Source of the DNA: Berryella intestinalis
Lineage (GTDB): Bacteria > Actinomycetota > Coriobacteriia > Coriobacteriales > Eggerthellaceae
NCBI RefSeq assembly: GCF_000814825.1
Contig: NZ_CP009302.1
Coordinates: forward strand, 496,001-560,000
Length of the DNA: 64,000 nt
Direction of reading: 5' to 3'
Below the pieces are notes generated by a model, which saw only the letters and a program-made list of their open reading frames with translations, was not told where the DNA came from and ran no database searches. The position numbers and the translations under genes were made by a program. How positions within the stretch are numbered: position 1 is the first letter of the stretch; each line of letters opens with the position of its first letter. Positions 36,379 to 45,105 of the stretch are shown here, piece after piece.

Positions 36379-38217
36379 GTGAGCAGGTTGTCAATATCTC
36401 CGCAGTCTGCCGCCGATGCGAAGCTGGAAAGCTACCTGCTTGACTTCCAGCGCCGCGTCGAGACTGCACCGCCGGGGATGTGCCCGGTTCATCTCCATCT
36501 GACCATGCTCGAATCGAGCGGGGCCCAGACGTGCGGCAAGTGCGTCCCGTGCCGCGACGGCATCCCGGCGCTGGCGCAGAAGGTCCGCTGTGTGGCCGAG
36601 TGCCGCGCCGACGCGTCGGACCTCGACGACATCCGCGCTCTGGCCGAGATGATCCGCGACACGTCCGACTGCGCGATCGGGTACAACGCTGCCGAAGCGT
36701 TCCTTCAGGGCATGGATACGTTCGCCGACGAGTACGCTTCGCACGTCGAGCGGGGGTGCTGCGGTCCGCGCATCGAGCAGAAGGTCCCGTGCGAGGCCCT
36801 CTGTCCCGCCCATGTGAACGTTCCCGGCTACATCGCGCTGGTCGCCGAAGGCGACAACGCCGGCGCGGTGAACATGGTTCGCAAGGACAACCCGTTCCCG
36901 ACGGCATGCGCCCTGGTGTGCGAGCATCCTTGCGAGATCCGCTGCCGCAGGCGCATCATCGACGCCCCCATCAACATCCGCGGCATCAAGAAGTACGCGG
37001 TTGACAACGCCCCGTGCGACACCGTTCCCACGCCTCCGCAAAACGTTCCCACGGGCAAGCGCGTGGCCGTCATCGGCGGCGGTCCCGGTGGAATGACCTG
37101 CGCCTACTTTTCCGCGCTCATGGGGCACAGCGTGACGGTGTTCGAAGGCCGCAAGCAGCTGGGCGGCATGATGCGCTACGGGATCCCCGCGTACCGCTTC
37201 CCGCGAGAGCGCCTGGACGAAGACATCCGCGGCATTCTGGCTTTGAGGGACATCGAGGTCGAGTACGAGCATCCGGTCGACGCAGCGGAGATGCGCCGCA
37301 TCGCCGACGAGTTCGACGCCGTGTTCGTCGCCATCGGCGCCCAGGTGGGCAAAACGCTCGACCTTCCCGGCATCGACGCGCAGGGCGTTTCGTCGGCCGT
37401 CGCCATGCTGGAGCGCATCGGGGACGGCGACTACCCCGACTACACGGGCAAGCGCGTGGCCGTTATCGGCGGCGGCAACGTTGCGATGGACTGCGCGCGC
37501 ACCGCCGTGCGCTGCGGCGCCTCCGAGGTGTCGGTGGTGTACCGGCGCCGCCGGGAGGATATGACGGCGCTCGAGGCCGAGGTCGAGGCCGCGGCGAACG
37601 AGGGCGTGGAGCTCATGATGCTCGAAGCCCCGCTCGAGATCGAGGTCGACGCGCAGGGCCGCTGCACAGCACTTGTCACGCAGCCCCAGATGATAAGCCT
37701 GGTTCGCGGCGGGCGCCCCGCGCCGGTGAACGCGAACAGGCCGGCCAACCGCATCGAGGCCGACGTCATCTTGGTTGCAGTCGGACAGGATATCGTCAGC
37801 GCTCCTTTCGAGGAGTTCGGCATGACCGCCAACCGCGGCCGCCTGACGGCCGACGAGTTCCTCGTCGCAACGGGGCTCGAGGGCGTGTTCGTCGGCGGCG
37901 ACTGCCAGACCGGCCCGGCCACCATCATCAAGGCGATCGGCGCCGGCAAGGTGGCTGCGCGCAACATCGACCACTACCTGGGCTACAACCATACGCTCGA
38001 CCCGGGCGTGACGGCTCCCGAAGCCAAGCCGAACGATCGGCGCCCCACCGGCCGGGTGAACATCGCCGAGCGCCCCGCGCGCGAGCGCAAGCGCGATTTC
38101 GAGGGGGTCGAGCTGGAGATCTCGCGCGAAGAGGTGCTGCAGGAATGCGGCCGCTGCCTTCGCTGCGATCATTTCGGATGCGGGACGCAGAAGGGAGGTC
38201 GTATCCAATATGTGTAA
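36379..38217 (+). CDS. NAD(P)-binding Fe-S flavoprotein, formate dehydrogenase partner (GltD-like)
   Basis: A 612-residue electron-transfer subunit. The N-terminal ~100 residues contain GAQTCGKCVPCRDGI, the [4Fe-4S] motif of NuoF/HoxF C-terminal domains. Then comes a GltD-like core: an Fe-S region (VPCEALCPAHVNVPGYIALV, CEHPCEIRCRR), FAD-binding VAVIGGGPGGMTCAYFSA and NAD(P)-binding VAVIGGGNVAMDCARTA, ending with EVLQECGRCLRCDHFGC. It starts at GTG 36379 with GAGGGGGG upstream; the overlapping ATG at 36377 reads into a stop. It overlaps fdhF by 8 bases. It probably passes electrons from FdhF to NAD(P). Confidence 0.85.
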   Translation: MSRLSISPQSAADAKLESYLLDFQRRVETAPPGMCPVHLHLTMLESSGAQTCGKCVPCRDGIPALAQKVRCVAECRADASDLDDIRALAEMIRDTSDCAIGYNAAEAFLQGMDTFADEYASHVERGCCGPRIEQKVPCEALCPAHVNVPGYIALVAEGDNAGAVNMVRKDNPFPTACALVCEHPCEIRCRRRIIDAPINIRGIKKYAVDNAPCDTVPTPPQNVPTGKRVAVIGGGPGGMTCAYFSALMGHSVTVFEGRKQLGGMMRYGIPAYRFPRERLDEDIRGILALRDIEVEYEHPVDAAEMRRIADEFDAVFVAIGAQVGKTLDLPGIDAQGVSSAVAMLERIGDGDYPDYTGKRVAVIGGGNVAMDCARTAVRCGASEVSVVYRRRREDMTALEAEVEAAANEGVELMMLEAPLEIEVDAQGRCTALVTQPQMISLVRGGRPAPVNANRPANRIEADVILVAVGQDIVSAPFEEFGMTANRGRLTADEFLVATGLEGVFVGGDCQTGPATIIKAIGAGKVAARNIDHYLGYNHTLDPGVTAPEAKPNDRRPTGRVNIAERPARERKRDFEGVELEISREEVLQECGRCLRCDHFGCGTQKGGRIQYV

Positions 38218-40927
38218 GGTCACGATCGACGGGATCGACGTCGAGGTCGCCGAGGGCTCCACGATTCTCGAAGCCGTCCCTCTGGCGCGCGCGTTCGTTC
38301 CGACGCTGTGCTTTCTGAAGGGCCTGAACAACCTCGGTTCGTGCCGCATATGCTCGGTTGCGGTCGAGGGGCGGGCGAACCTGGTCCCCGCCTGCAACAC
38401 CAAGGTCGCAGACGGTATGGTCATCGACACGAAGTCCGAGCGCGTGCAGCGCTACCGCCGCATGGCCATGGAGCTCATCTTGGCCGAGTACCGGCCCGAC
38501 CCGCTGCGCGATCCCGATAACGTGGGTCAGACCCAGCTCGAGCGCGTGGCGAAGATGGTGGGGGCCGATACGGCGCGCATCAGCGAGCCCTATCCCCACT
38601 CCGTGCGCGAGCCTCTGGTCGACAGCAACCCGTTCCTGTCCTTCGATCCCAACATCTGCATCCGCTGCCAGCGATGCGTCGCGGCCTGCAACGAAGGTGC
38701 GCACAACCACATCCTGGGCACCGTGCATCGCGGGACCCGGGCAACCATCGACGCGCCGTTCGGGCCCGATTGGAACGTCAGCACCTGCGAATCGTGCGGC
38801 TGCTGCGCGGCTGCGTGCCCGACGGGGGCGATTTCCCAGAAGCGCACCCGCGACTACACGATGAAGGGCGCCAAGCGCGTGCGGACCACGTGCCCGCACT
38901 GCGCGGTGGGCTGCCAGTTCAACTTCATCGTGAAAGACGGCAAGATCGTCGATACCGAAGCGCTCGACGGACCTTCCAACAGAGGTTTTCTGTGCGTGAA
39001 GGGTCGTTCTGCCAGCTTCGACTTCGTCACCTCGCCCGATCGCGTGTCCACGCCTCTGATCAAGAACCGCGAAACCGGCGAGTTCGAGTCCGCCACATGG
39101 GACGAGGCGCTCGACCTGGTCGCAACCAAGATGACGCGCATCCGGGACGAGTTCGGAGGGGACGCCATCGCATCGTTTGCGTGCTCGCGCTCGACCAACG
39201 AAGACGTGTACATGCTGCAGAAGATGACGCGCACGGTGTTCAAGACGAACAACGTCGACAGTTGCGCCCGGGTTTGACACGCCCCCACCGTTGCCGGTCT
39301 GGCAACCACACTCGGTTCGGGCGCTATGACGAACTCCATTTCCGATATCACGACGAACGCCGAAGTCATCATGATGGTCGGCACCAACGTCGAAGAGGCG
39401 CATCCCGTGTTCGGCATGCAGGTGCGCGGCGCGGTCGAACGCGGTGCGCGGCTGATCGTGGTCGATCCGCGCAGCATCGAGCTGGCCTCGAAGGCCGACG
39501 TCCACCTCAAACTGCGCCCGGGCACCAATGTCGCGTTCGCCAACGGCATGACCCATCTGCTGATCCGCGAGGGATTGGCAGACGAGGCGTTCATCTCCGA
39601 GCGCACCGAGAACTTCGAAGAGCTGAAGGAGGTCGTTGCGGACTACACGCCCGAGCGCGTGGCGGAGATCTGCGGAATCGATGCGGACGACCTGGTGCAG
39701 GCGGCGCGCCTGTACGGCAGCGTCGATAGGGCCGCCATTATGTACTGCCTGGGCGTTACGGAGCATTCCACCGGCACCGCGGGCGTGGTGTCGCTGTCGA
39801 ACCTGGCCATGGCGGCCGGCAAGATCGGCCGGCCGGGGTGCGGCGTGAACCCGGTGCGCGGGCAGAACAACGTCCAGGGAGCCTGCGACATGGGCGCCAA
39901 CCCGGGCGACTTCCCGGGGTACCAGAAGTTCTCGACGCCGGGCGTGTTCGAGAAGTTCGAGGAGGCCTGGGGGGTGGAGCTCAACCGCAAGCAGGGGCGC
40001 TTCGCCACCGAAGAGTTCCCTGCGGCGATCTCGGGCGAGCTCAAGGCCATGTACATCATGGGCGAGGACCCCGTGCGAACCGACCCGGACACCCACCACG
40101 TGATCAAGGCCCTCCAGTCCCTCGATTTCCTGGTGGTGCAGGAGCTGTTCATCACCGAGACGGCCAAATACGCCGACGTCATCCTCCCCGGCCGCAGCTA
40201 TGCCGAGAAGGAGGGCACGTTCACCAACACCGAGCGCCGCATCCAGCGCGTGCGCAAGGCAGTCGAGGTCGAAGGGGACAGCCGCTTAGACACCGATATC
40301 ATCACCGACCTCATGAACCGCATGGGGTATCCTCAGCCGTATCTGACGGCGGCCGAGATCATGGACGAGATCGCTTCGGTCGACCCGCATTATGCGGGCG
40401 TGTCCCACGAGCGTCTCGACAGCCGCGCGCATCGCAACGACGGGCTGCAGTGGCCGTGCACGTCGCCCGAGCACGAGGGAACGCCGTACCTGCACAAGGG
40501 CGCATTCACGCGCGGATTGGGCCTGTTCAAGCCCGAGCGGTACCAGCCTTCGGTCGAGCTGCCCGACGACGAGTACCCGCTTGTCCTCACGACGGGGCGC
40601 GTGCTGCATCAGTACAACGCCTGCGCCATGACCGGGCGCACCGAGGGTATCGAGCAGATCGGCAACACGTCGTTTATCGAGATGAACGACGCCGACGCGG
40701 ACCGGCTGGGGATCGGCGACGGCGACCGGGTGGCCGTCTCGTCGCGTCGCGGGCGCATCGAATCGACGGCGCGCGTGTCAGGCAAGACGAATCCCGGCCA
40801 GACCTGGATGCCCTTCCACTTCCAGGACGGCAACGCCAACTGGCTGACCATCGCAGCGCTCGATTCGGTTGCCAAGGCGCCCGAATACAAGGTGTGCGCC
40901 GTCAAGGTGGAGAAGCTGGCGGTATAG
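38210..40927 (+). CDS. fdhF: Selenocysteine-containing formate dehydrogenase catalytic subunit (UGA read as Sec356)
   Basis: Oxidises formate to CO2 at a molybdenum or tungsten bis-MGD centre. The gene is one 905-residue frame when TGA 39275-39277 is read as selenocysteine: the context NVDSCARV-Sec-HAPTVAGLATTLGSGAM matches the active site of E. coli FdhF. Order of domains: [2Fe-2S] ferredoxin (C34, C45, C48, C62); two [4Fe-4S] sets (C150-C160 and C193-C203); then the MopB fold, with C228, C231, C235 and a later Cys holding a further cluster; and a C-terminal molydopterin-dinucleotide domain. The His-Cys cluster usual between the first two parts is missing. SelA, SelB and tRNA-Sec are encoded nearby. 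Confidence 0.97.
39275..39306 (+). promoter_or_regulatory. Sec UGA codon and bacterial SECIS hairpin
   Basis: The UGA (39275-39277) is followed 12 bases later by a 6-bp stem GTTGCC (39290-39295) / GGCAAC (39301-39306) with loop GGTCT. E. coli fdhF SECIS has the same GGUCU loop at nearly the same distance. This is the SelB recognition element. Confidence 0.93.
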
Positions 40928-40930
40928 ATC

Positions 40931-41836
40931 CTACGCGGGGCGGCAGTCGGGAGAATCGGCTGCCGCCCTGTTTTTCAGCAGGGTGCCCACCAGCTTCCTG
41001 TAATCCTTCGCCCAGCTGCTGCTCTTCAGGAAGACGGCCAGCAGGGGATGCGATAGCCGGAAGCCCTCGCCGCCGACTTCGCGGATGGATCCCCGGGCGA
41101 TCTGCTCGGAAACGAGGTCCCGGTACATCAGCGAAACGCCCTTCCCGCGTTCGAGCAGCCGGATGATCGTCGTTTGGTCGCCGATCTCGACGACGCGCTT
41201 GAAATCCTGTATCCGGTAGCCGTTGCCCGCAAGCCAGCTTTCCAGGATGGCCCGCGTCCCCGACCCTTTCTCGCGCACGAACAGGGGCATGCTCAGCATC
41301 TGCCGGATGCTTTCGGGCTCGTCCTCGCTCGCTCCCATCACGGTGCGAAGCTCGGCGACGCCCAGGTCTACGAATCCGAACGCCGACCGGTCGACATTGC
41401 CTTCGACCAGCGCGAAATCGATGTCGCCCGCCCCGATGCGCCGCAGCAGCGACTCGGTGTTCGACACCTGGACGGTGAAGCGCCTTTTCTCCCTCATGAG
41501 GCCGACGAGGAGGTCGGGGAGAAGGAACTGGCTGATGGAGAGCGTTGCACCGATGTGCAGAGGCGTTTCGGCCCTTTCGCGCAGACCCTCCACGAACTTG
41601 CAGCCGTCGATGGACAGGCGCGCGTAGTACCCGACGAGATCGCGGCCGGCGCGGGTGAGCTCGATCGTCCTCCCCCCGCGTTCGACCAGAGGTATTCCCA
41701 GGTCGCCTTCAAGGGACCTGATCTGCTGAGAGACGGCCGGCTGGCTGATGAACAGCTGCTGCGCCGCCGCGGTGTACGACCCGGTTCGGGCTACGTTAAG
41801 AAGCGTTTCGAGACGATAGTCGAACAGCGGGTTCAT
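40931..41836 (-). CDS. LysR-family transcriptional regulator (YeiE/CysB-like)
   Basis: A 301-residue regulator. The N-terminal winged helix-turn-helix is clear: YRLETLLNVARTGSYTAAAQ, then LFISQPAVSQQIRSLEGDLG. The C-terminal periplasmic-binding-like domain follows (about 90-300). AGGAGAG supports ATG 41836 over an upstream in-frame start. It is divergent from the YeiH-type exporter gene, with 96 AT-rich bases between. This is the same arrangement as E. coli yeiE-yeiH, so it probably controls that exporter. The fdhF terminator lies inside its 3' end. Confidence 0.9.
   Translation of the reverse strand: MNPLFDYRLETLLNVARTGSYTAAAQQLFISQPAVSQQIRSLEGDLGIPLVERGGRTIELTRAGRDLVGYYARLSIDGCKFVEGLRERAETPLHIGATLSISQFLLPDLLVGLMREKRRFTVQVSNTESLLRRIGAGDIDFALVEGNVDRSAFGFVDLGVAELRTVMGASEDEPESIRQMLSMPLFVREKGSGTRAILESWLAGNGYRIQDFKRVVEIGDQTTIIRLLERGKGVSLMYRDLVSEQIARGSIREVGGEGFRLSHPLLAVFLKSSSWAKDYRKLVGTLLKNRAAADSPDCRPA
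40938..40975 (+). terminator. fdhF terminator embedded in the end of the lysR gene
   Basis: GGGCGGCAGTCG (40938-40949) pairs with CGGCTGCCGCCC (40957-40968) with one G-T pair, followed by TGTTTTT. It serves the + strand and forms the last coding bases of the LysR gene on the - strand. Confidence 0.85.
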
Positions 41837-41932
41837 AGCTCTCCTATAAATAATAATTTGCATAACCTCGTTTATCTTAATATTAATTTATGGATTTGGC
41901 GTGCTAGGGTTGCAGGTGAAGGAGATGGTGAA
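41837..41932. promoter_or_regulatory. Divergent AT-rich control region of lysR and yeiH
   Basis: A strikingly AT-rich stretch in GC-rich DNA. It includes the perfect dyad TTAATATTAA (41877-41886) and repeated TAATAAT tracts, typical of LysR operator DNA. TGCTAGGGT (41902-41910) could serve as an extended -10 for yeiH. Confidence 0.6.
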
Positions 41933-42952
41933 GTGAAGAAGACGATTCTGTCGCCAAGGTTTCTGGCGGCATGCCTTGCAACGTTGGCCTGCTCGTGCCT
42001 GGGGGCGTTTCTTGCGGGGCTCCCGTATCTGTCCATCGTCGGAGCCCTGGTTCTGTCGCTGGTATTGGGCATGGCGTTTCAGACGTGGCGCAGGGCGGTG
42101 GATTACGCCAGCAGCGGGATCGGCTTCATTTCGAACAAGTTCCTCAGGCTCGGCATCATCCTTTTGGGCTTCAAGCTGAACCTCGCGATGCTGGCCGAGG
42201 CGGGGGTCAAATCGATGGCCCTGTCCTGCTTGGTGGTATCGCTCACCGTCCTCGTCGCCTACAACATCGCACGCCGCCTCGGCGTGGGGCGCCGATTGGC
42301 CATCCTCACCGCATCGGGTACGGGGATCTGCGGGGCTGCGGCCGTCATGGGCATCGCGTCGCAGGTGGCCGACGGGGACGAGAACACGAAGCGCTTCGCC
42401 GAGGACAAGGTGGTCGCGGTTGCCATCGTCGCGTTGCTGGGGACCCTGTTCACGCTGATCGAAGTGTTGGCGTATCCGCTGATCGGGATGAATCCGCATC
42501 AGTTCGGCGTGCTTGCCGGCGGATCCCTGCACGAGATCGCGCACGCGGTTGCGGCGGGCAGCGCGGCCGGTCCGGACGGCTTGGACGTCGCGATCGTCGC
42601 CAAGCTCTCCCGCGTGCTGCTGCTGGTTCCCGTCGCCCTCATCGTGGGCGTGTGGTACCGCAGGAAGGAAGGGGTCGGCGATGCGTCCGGGCGTCGGGTG
42701 CCCGTTCCCTGGTTCATGCTGGGCTTCGTTGCGACCAGCATCGTGGGGACGTTCGTCCCCCTGGGGCAGGAGATGCTGGATTTCCTCGTGAGGCTGAGCT
42801 ATCTGGTGCTCGGGATGGCGATGGCCGCTTTGGGCATGTCGGTGAATTTCAAGGCCCTGTTCTCGCGCGGCCGCAACGCGTTCGTTGCCGCGCTGGTCAC
42901 ATCGTTCGGGTTGTTTGCGTTCGTTCTGTTCGCTGCGAAGACCTTCTTTTAA
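41933..42952 (+). CDS. yeiH: YeiH-family putative sulfate/sulfite exporter
   Basis: A 339-residue membrane protein of the YeiH/YadS (UPF0324) family with about ten helices. Family landmarks are RLGIILLGFKLNLAMLAEAG, LAILTASGTGICGAAAVMGIA and the HEIAHAVAAGSAAG motif after the central helices. Related proteins are called putative sulfate or sulfite exporters on limited evidence. Start GTG 41933 has AAGGAG at 41919-41924. The divergent LysR gene probably responds to a sulfur-related effector. Two convergent open frames across this region are ordinary shadows. Confidence 0.88.
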   Translation: MKKTILSPRFLAACLATLACSCLGAFLAGLPYLSIVGALVLSLVLGMAFQTWRRAVDYASSGIGFISNKFLRLGIILLGFKLNLAMLAEAGVKSMALSCLVVSLTVLVAYNIARRLGVGRRLAILTASGTGICGAAAVMGIASQVADGDENTKRFAEDKVVAVAIVALLGTLFTLIEVLAYPLIGMNPHQFGVLAGGSLHEIAHAVAAGSAAGPDGLDVAIVAKLSRVLLLVPVALIVGVWYRRKEGVGDASGRRVPVPWFMLGFVATSIVGTFVPLGQEMLDFLVRLSYLVLGMAMAALGMSVNFKALFSRGRNAFVAALVTSFGLFAFVLFAAKTFF

Positions 42953-42990
42953 AACGCCCCGCCGCGTGCCGGGCGCCCATCTTCGCGAAA

Positions 42991-43494
42991 TCAGATCAGG
43001 CAGAATCCCACTGCCGACACGAGGAGCGCGAGGGCAAGGGCGGCGGCTACGTCGCGGATGAAATGGACCCCTCCTAAAACGCGCGCCGCGGCCACGGCGA
43101 CGGTTGCGGCGCAGGCGGCAGCGCCCCAGGCGGGATCGATCCACGCGATTGCGCAGGCGATGACGGCCGCGCTGAACACATGGCGGCTGGGAAGCGACTT
43201 GCCGGCCGTCTTCTTCTCGATAAGCGGCTCGACGTCGAACAGCTCGTAGGGCCTCGGCGCGTTCAGCGCGGCGCGGATCGCGGTGCAGATCGCCAACCCG
43301 GCAGCGGGGACGAGGGCGAACCGCATCCAACGGCCGTCTCCTCCCAGCAGCATGCGGCACAGCTCGAACGCATAGCCGCCGGCGATGAGGCACACGAGGC
43401 CCTTGTCCAGCAGGTTGAGGGCCCGTCCTGCGCGGGGGATGCGCCTTAGGGCGCTCGATATGTCGCGGTAGAATCGTTCGTACATAGAACCCAT
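42991..43494 (-). CDS. PAP2-superfamily membrane phosphatase
   Basis: A 167-residue membrane protein with about five helices. The three PAP2 phosphatase motifs can be traced: a Lys/Arg-Pro region around RPYELFD, the SLPSRHVFSA motif with catalytic His, and ARVLGGVHFIRDVAA with the second His and Asp. Likely substrates are lipid pyrophosphates or phosphatidic acid, such as undecaprenyl pyrophosphate recycling. The start could be ATG 43494 or ATG 43485; neither ribosome-binding site is strong. An upstream in-frame ATG at 43566 looks less likely. Confidence 0.85.
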   Translation of the reverse strand: MGSMYERFYRDISSALRRIPRAGRALNLLDKGLVCLIAGGYAFELCRMLLGGDGRWMRFALVPAAGLAICTAIRAALNAPRPYELFDVEPLIEKKTAGKSLPSRHVFSAAVIACAIAWIDPAWGAAACAATVAVAAARVLGGVHFIRDVAAALALALLVSAVGFCLI

Positions 43495-43650
43495 GATACA
43501 TGAGCGTCCCTGCGGCGCCTTCGCTGCATCCGCGAAGGTTCGTCGTATGGAGGCGCGATGCGCCATCGGCTTTCGACGGCGGATGTGTTATCATGCATGA
43601 GCTTGTCTTCGACTTGGTCGGAAACCAAGTCCTCGAAAAGGAGAACCCAT

Positions 43651-44118
43651 ATGAAACCTGATATCCATCCCGAGTACGTCGAGTGCACCGTCACGTGCAG
43701 CTGCGGCAACACGTTCAAGACTCGCGCCACCAAGCCCGAGATCCGTGTTGAGATCTGCAACGCGTGCCACCCGTTCTACACCGGTCAGCAGAAGTTCGTC
43801 GACACCGGCGGACGCGTCCAGCGCTTCGCCGACAAGTTCGGCTCTGCCAAGGACACCGTCGCCGCTCGCGAGGAAGAGCGCAAGGCCAAGCGCGCCGCCG
43901 AGGTGGCCGCTGCCGAGGAGAAGCGCAAGGCCGAGCGCGAGGCGAAGGCCGCCGAGAAGGCCAAGCGCGCCGAGGAGTTCGCTAAGAAGGCCGCTGCCGA
44001 AGCCGAGAAGGCTGCCGCTGAGGCCGAGAAGGCCGCTGCCGAGGCTCCCGCCGAGGCCGAAGCCGCCGAGGTTGCAGAGACGGTCGAGGAGACCGCTGCT
44101 CCCGAGTCCGCCGAGTAA
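43651..44118 (+). CDS. rpmE: 50S ribosomal protein L31 with a long charged C-terminal extension
   Basis: Residues 1-66 are a zinc-binding L31: [20 protein letters not shown], then [23 protein letters not shown], with Cys pairs near 16/18 and 37/40. L31 is normally about 70 residues. Here an extra ~90 residues, almost entirely Ala, Glu and Lys, follow as a predicted single long helix and acidic tail. The AAAAGGAG Shine-Dalgarno at 43637-43644 fixes the start. A perfect 15-bp terminator follows the stop. The extension has no frameshift and its codon use matches the gene body, so it is probably real. Confidence 0.93.
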   Translation: MKPDIHPEYVECTVTCSCGNTFKTRATKPEIRVEICNACHPFYTGQQKFVDTGGRVQRFADKFGSAKDTVAAREEERKAKRAAEVAAAEEKRKAEREAKAAEKAKRAEEFAKKAAAEAEKAAAEAEKAAAEAPAEAEAAEVAETVEETAAPESAE

Positions 44119-44433
44119 TCCGACTCAACTCGCTTCATAGGTCGACGAGGCCCCTTCGAGAATCTCTCGAAGGGGCCTCGTGCGTTACCGCTCCTGCAGA
44201 TACTCCATGAACGAGAGCTCCTCGCTCGAAAGGGTTCTCGATTCGAGCCAAACGAATCCGATAGATTCGCGCGATGCAACCGGATCGTCGGCATAGACCC
44301 AGAGAAGCTGCTTCCCGAAGGCGCATAGCGCAGGCTGCGGCGGCGGGATCTTGGTCGCCTTCCCGCCGCTTCTTCCCGGGGGAATGGTTTATCCTTGGAC
44401 GGGTATGGTTGGGGCTTGGCGAAGGGCAAAGGC
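44119..44433. other. 315-base gap between rpmE and the NTPase gene
   Basis: The left part holds the rpmE terminator. A protein-like open frame on the - strand (44185 to about 44400) lacks a standard start codon and is not called. No RNA gene is seen. Confidence 0.5.
44147..44179 (+). terminator. rpmE terminator
   Basis: GAGGCCCCTTCGAGA (44147-44161) and TCTCGAAGGGGCCTC (44165-44179) form a perfect 15-bp stem with a 3-nt loop. There is no T-run. Confidence 0.85.
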
Positions 44434-45063
44434 GTGCTGTTCGTTCTGACGGGAAAGATCCAGATCGGAAAGACCAGGTGGATCGAGCGACTCATCCGGG
44501 ATCTCGACGATGCCGGCGTCCCCGCGTACGGGGTGGTCGCTCCCGGTATGTGGCGCGGTCTTCGGGCAGGCGCATCCCCGCAGGACGGCTCGGGCGCGCT
44601 CGAGAAGGTCGGCATCGACAACGTCTTGCTCCCCGAGCGCCAACGCGTGACGTTCGCCCTGCGCAGGGACGTCGCCGTCCGCTGCGGCGCCCTCGACCCG
44701 CAAAGCCAGGCAGAGCGAGCCGGGCTGGGATGGTCGATCGACGACGGCGCACTGGCGAGGGTGAACGCGCACTTCTCGCGCCTGTCGCTGCGGCCTCCAA
44801 CGGTTCCCGGCCTGCTCGTCGTAGACGAGCTCGGCCGTCTCGAGCTCGAGCGCGAAGAGGGGCTCGTCGAGGCGGTCCGCCTGCTCGATTCCGGCGCAAC
44901 CGCATCCTTTCCCCATGCGCTCGTCGTGGTCCGGGAGGACCTGCTGCCCCGCGCCCTCTCCCGGCTGGACGCAGGCGCATGGGGCGGCGTTCGCGTGGTG
45001 GGTCCCGATCGAAGCGGCCTTTCGCGCGATCTGCGCCTCAGCTTCGGCGCTCGCGAGGGTTAG
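44434..45063 (+). CDS. THEP1/NTPase_1-like nucleoside-triphosphatase
   Basis: A P-loop protein of about 209 residues. The N-terminus is LFVLTGKIQIGKTRWIERL, a GxxxxGKT nucleotide loop, and the Walker B strand is LLVVDELGRLELEREEGL with the DELG acidic pair. This order fits the THEP1/nucleoside-triphosphatase family, whose members hydrolyse NTPs with unclear cellular roles. I chose GTG 44434 because GAAGG lies 8 bases upstream and the frame begins just before the loop; TTG 44395 or 44416 are alternatives. It has no obvious partner nearby. Confidence 0.68.
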   Translation: MLFVLTGKIQIGKTRWIERLIRDLDDAGVPAYGVVAPGMWRGLRAGASPQDGSGALEKVGIDNVLLPERQRVTFALRRDVAVRCGALDPQSQAERAGLGWSIDDGALARVNAHFSRLSLRPPTVPGLLVVDELGRLELEREEGLVEAVRLLDSGATASFPHALVVVREDLLPRALSRLDAGAWGGVRVVGPDRSGLSRDLRLSFGAREG

Positions 45064-45105
45064 GCCGCGCGGCTCCCGCAGGGCGCGGCCCCTGAAACGG
45101 CGCCT

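Noticed and set aside
39326-40927. Separate molybdopterin oxidoreductase gene starting at 39326
   Set aside because: It is the in-frame continuation of fdhF after the Sec UGA and lacks its own ribosome-binding site.
41174-41932. N-terminal extension of the YeiH-like protein antisense to lysR
   Set aside because: Non-membrane, Arg/His-rich composition; GTG 41933 has a proper ribosome-binding site.
44185-44400. Protein-like open frame on the - strand (ending SFMEYLQER)
   Set aside because: Composition is plausible but there is no ATG, GTG or TTG start in frame; possibly a remnant of a lost gene.
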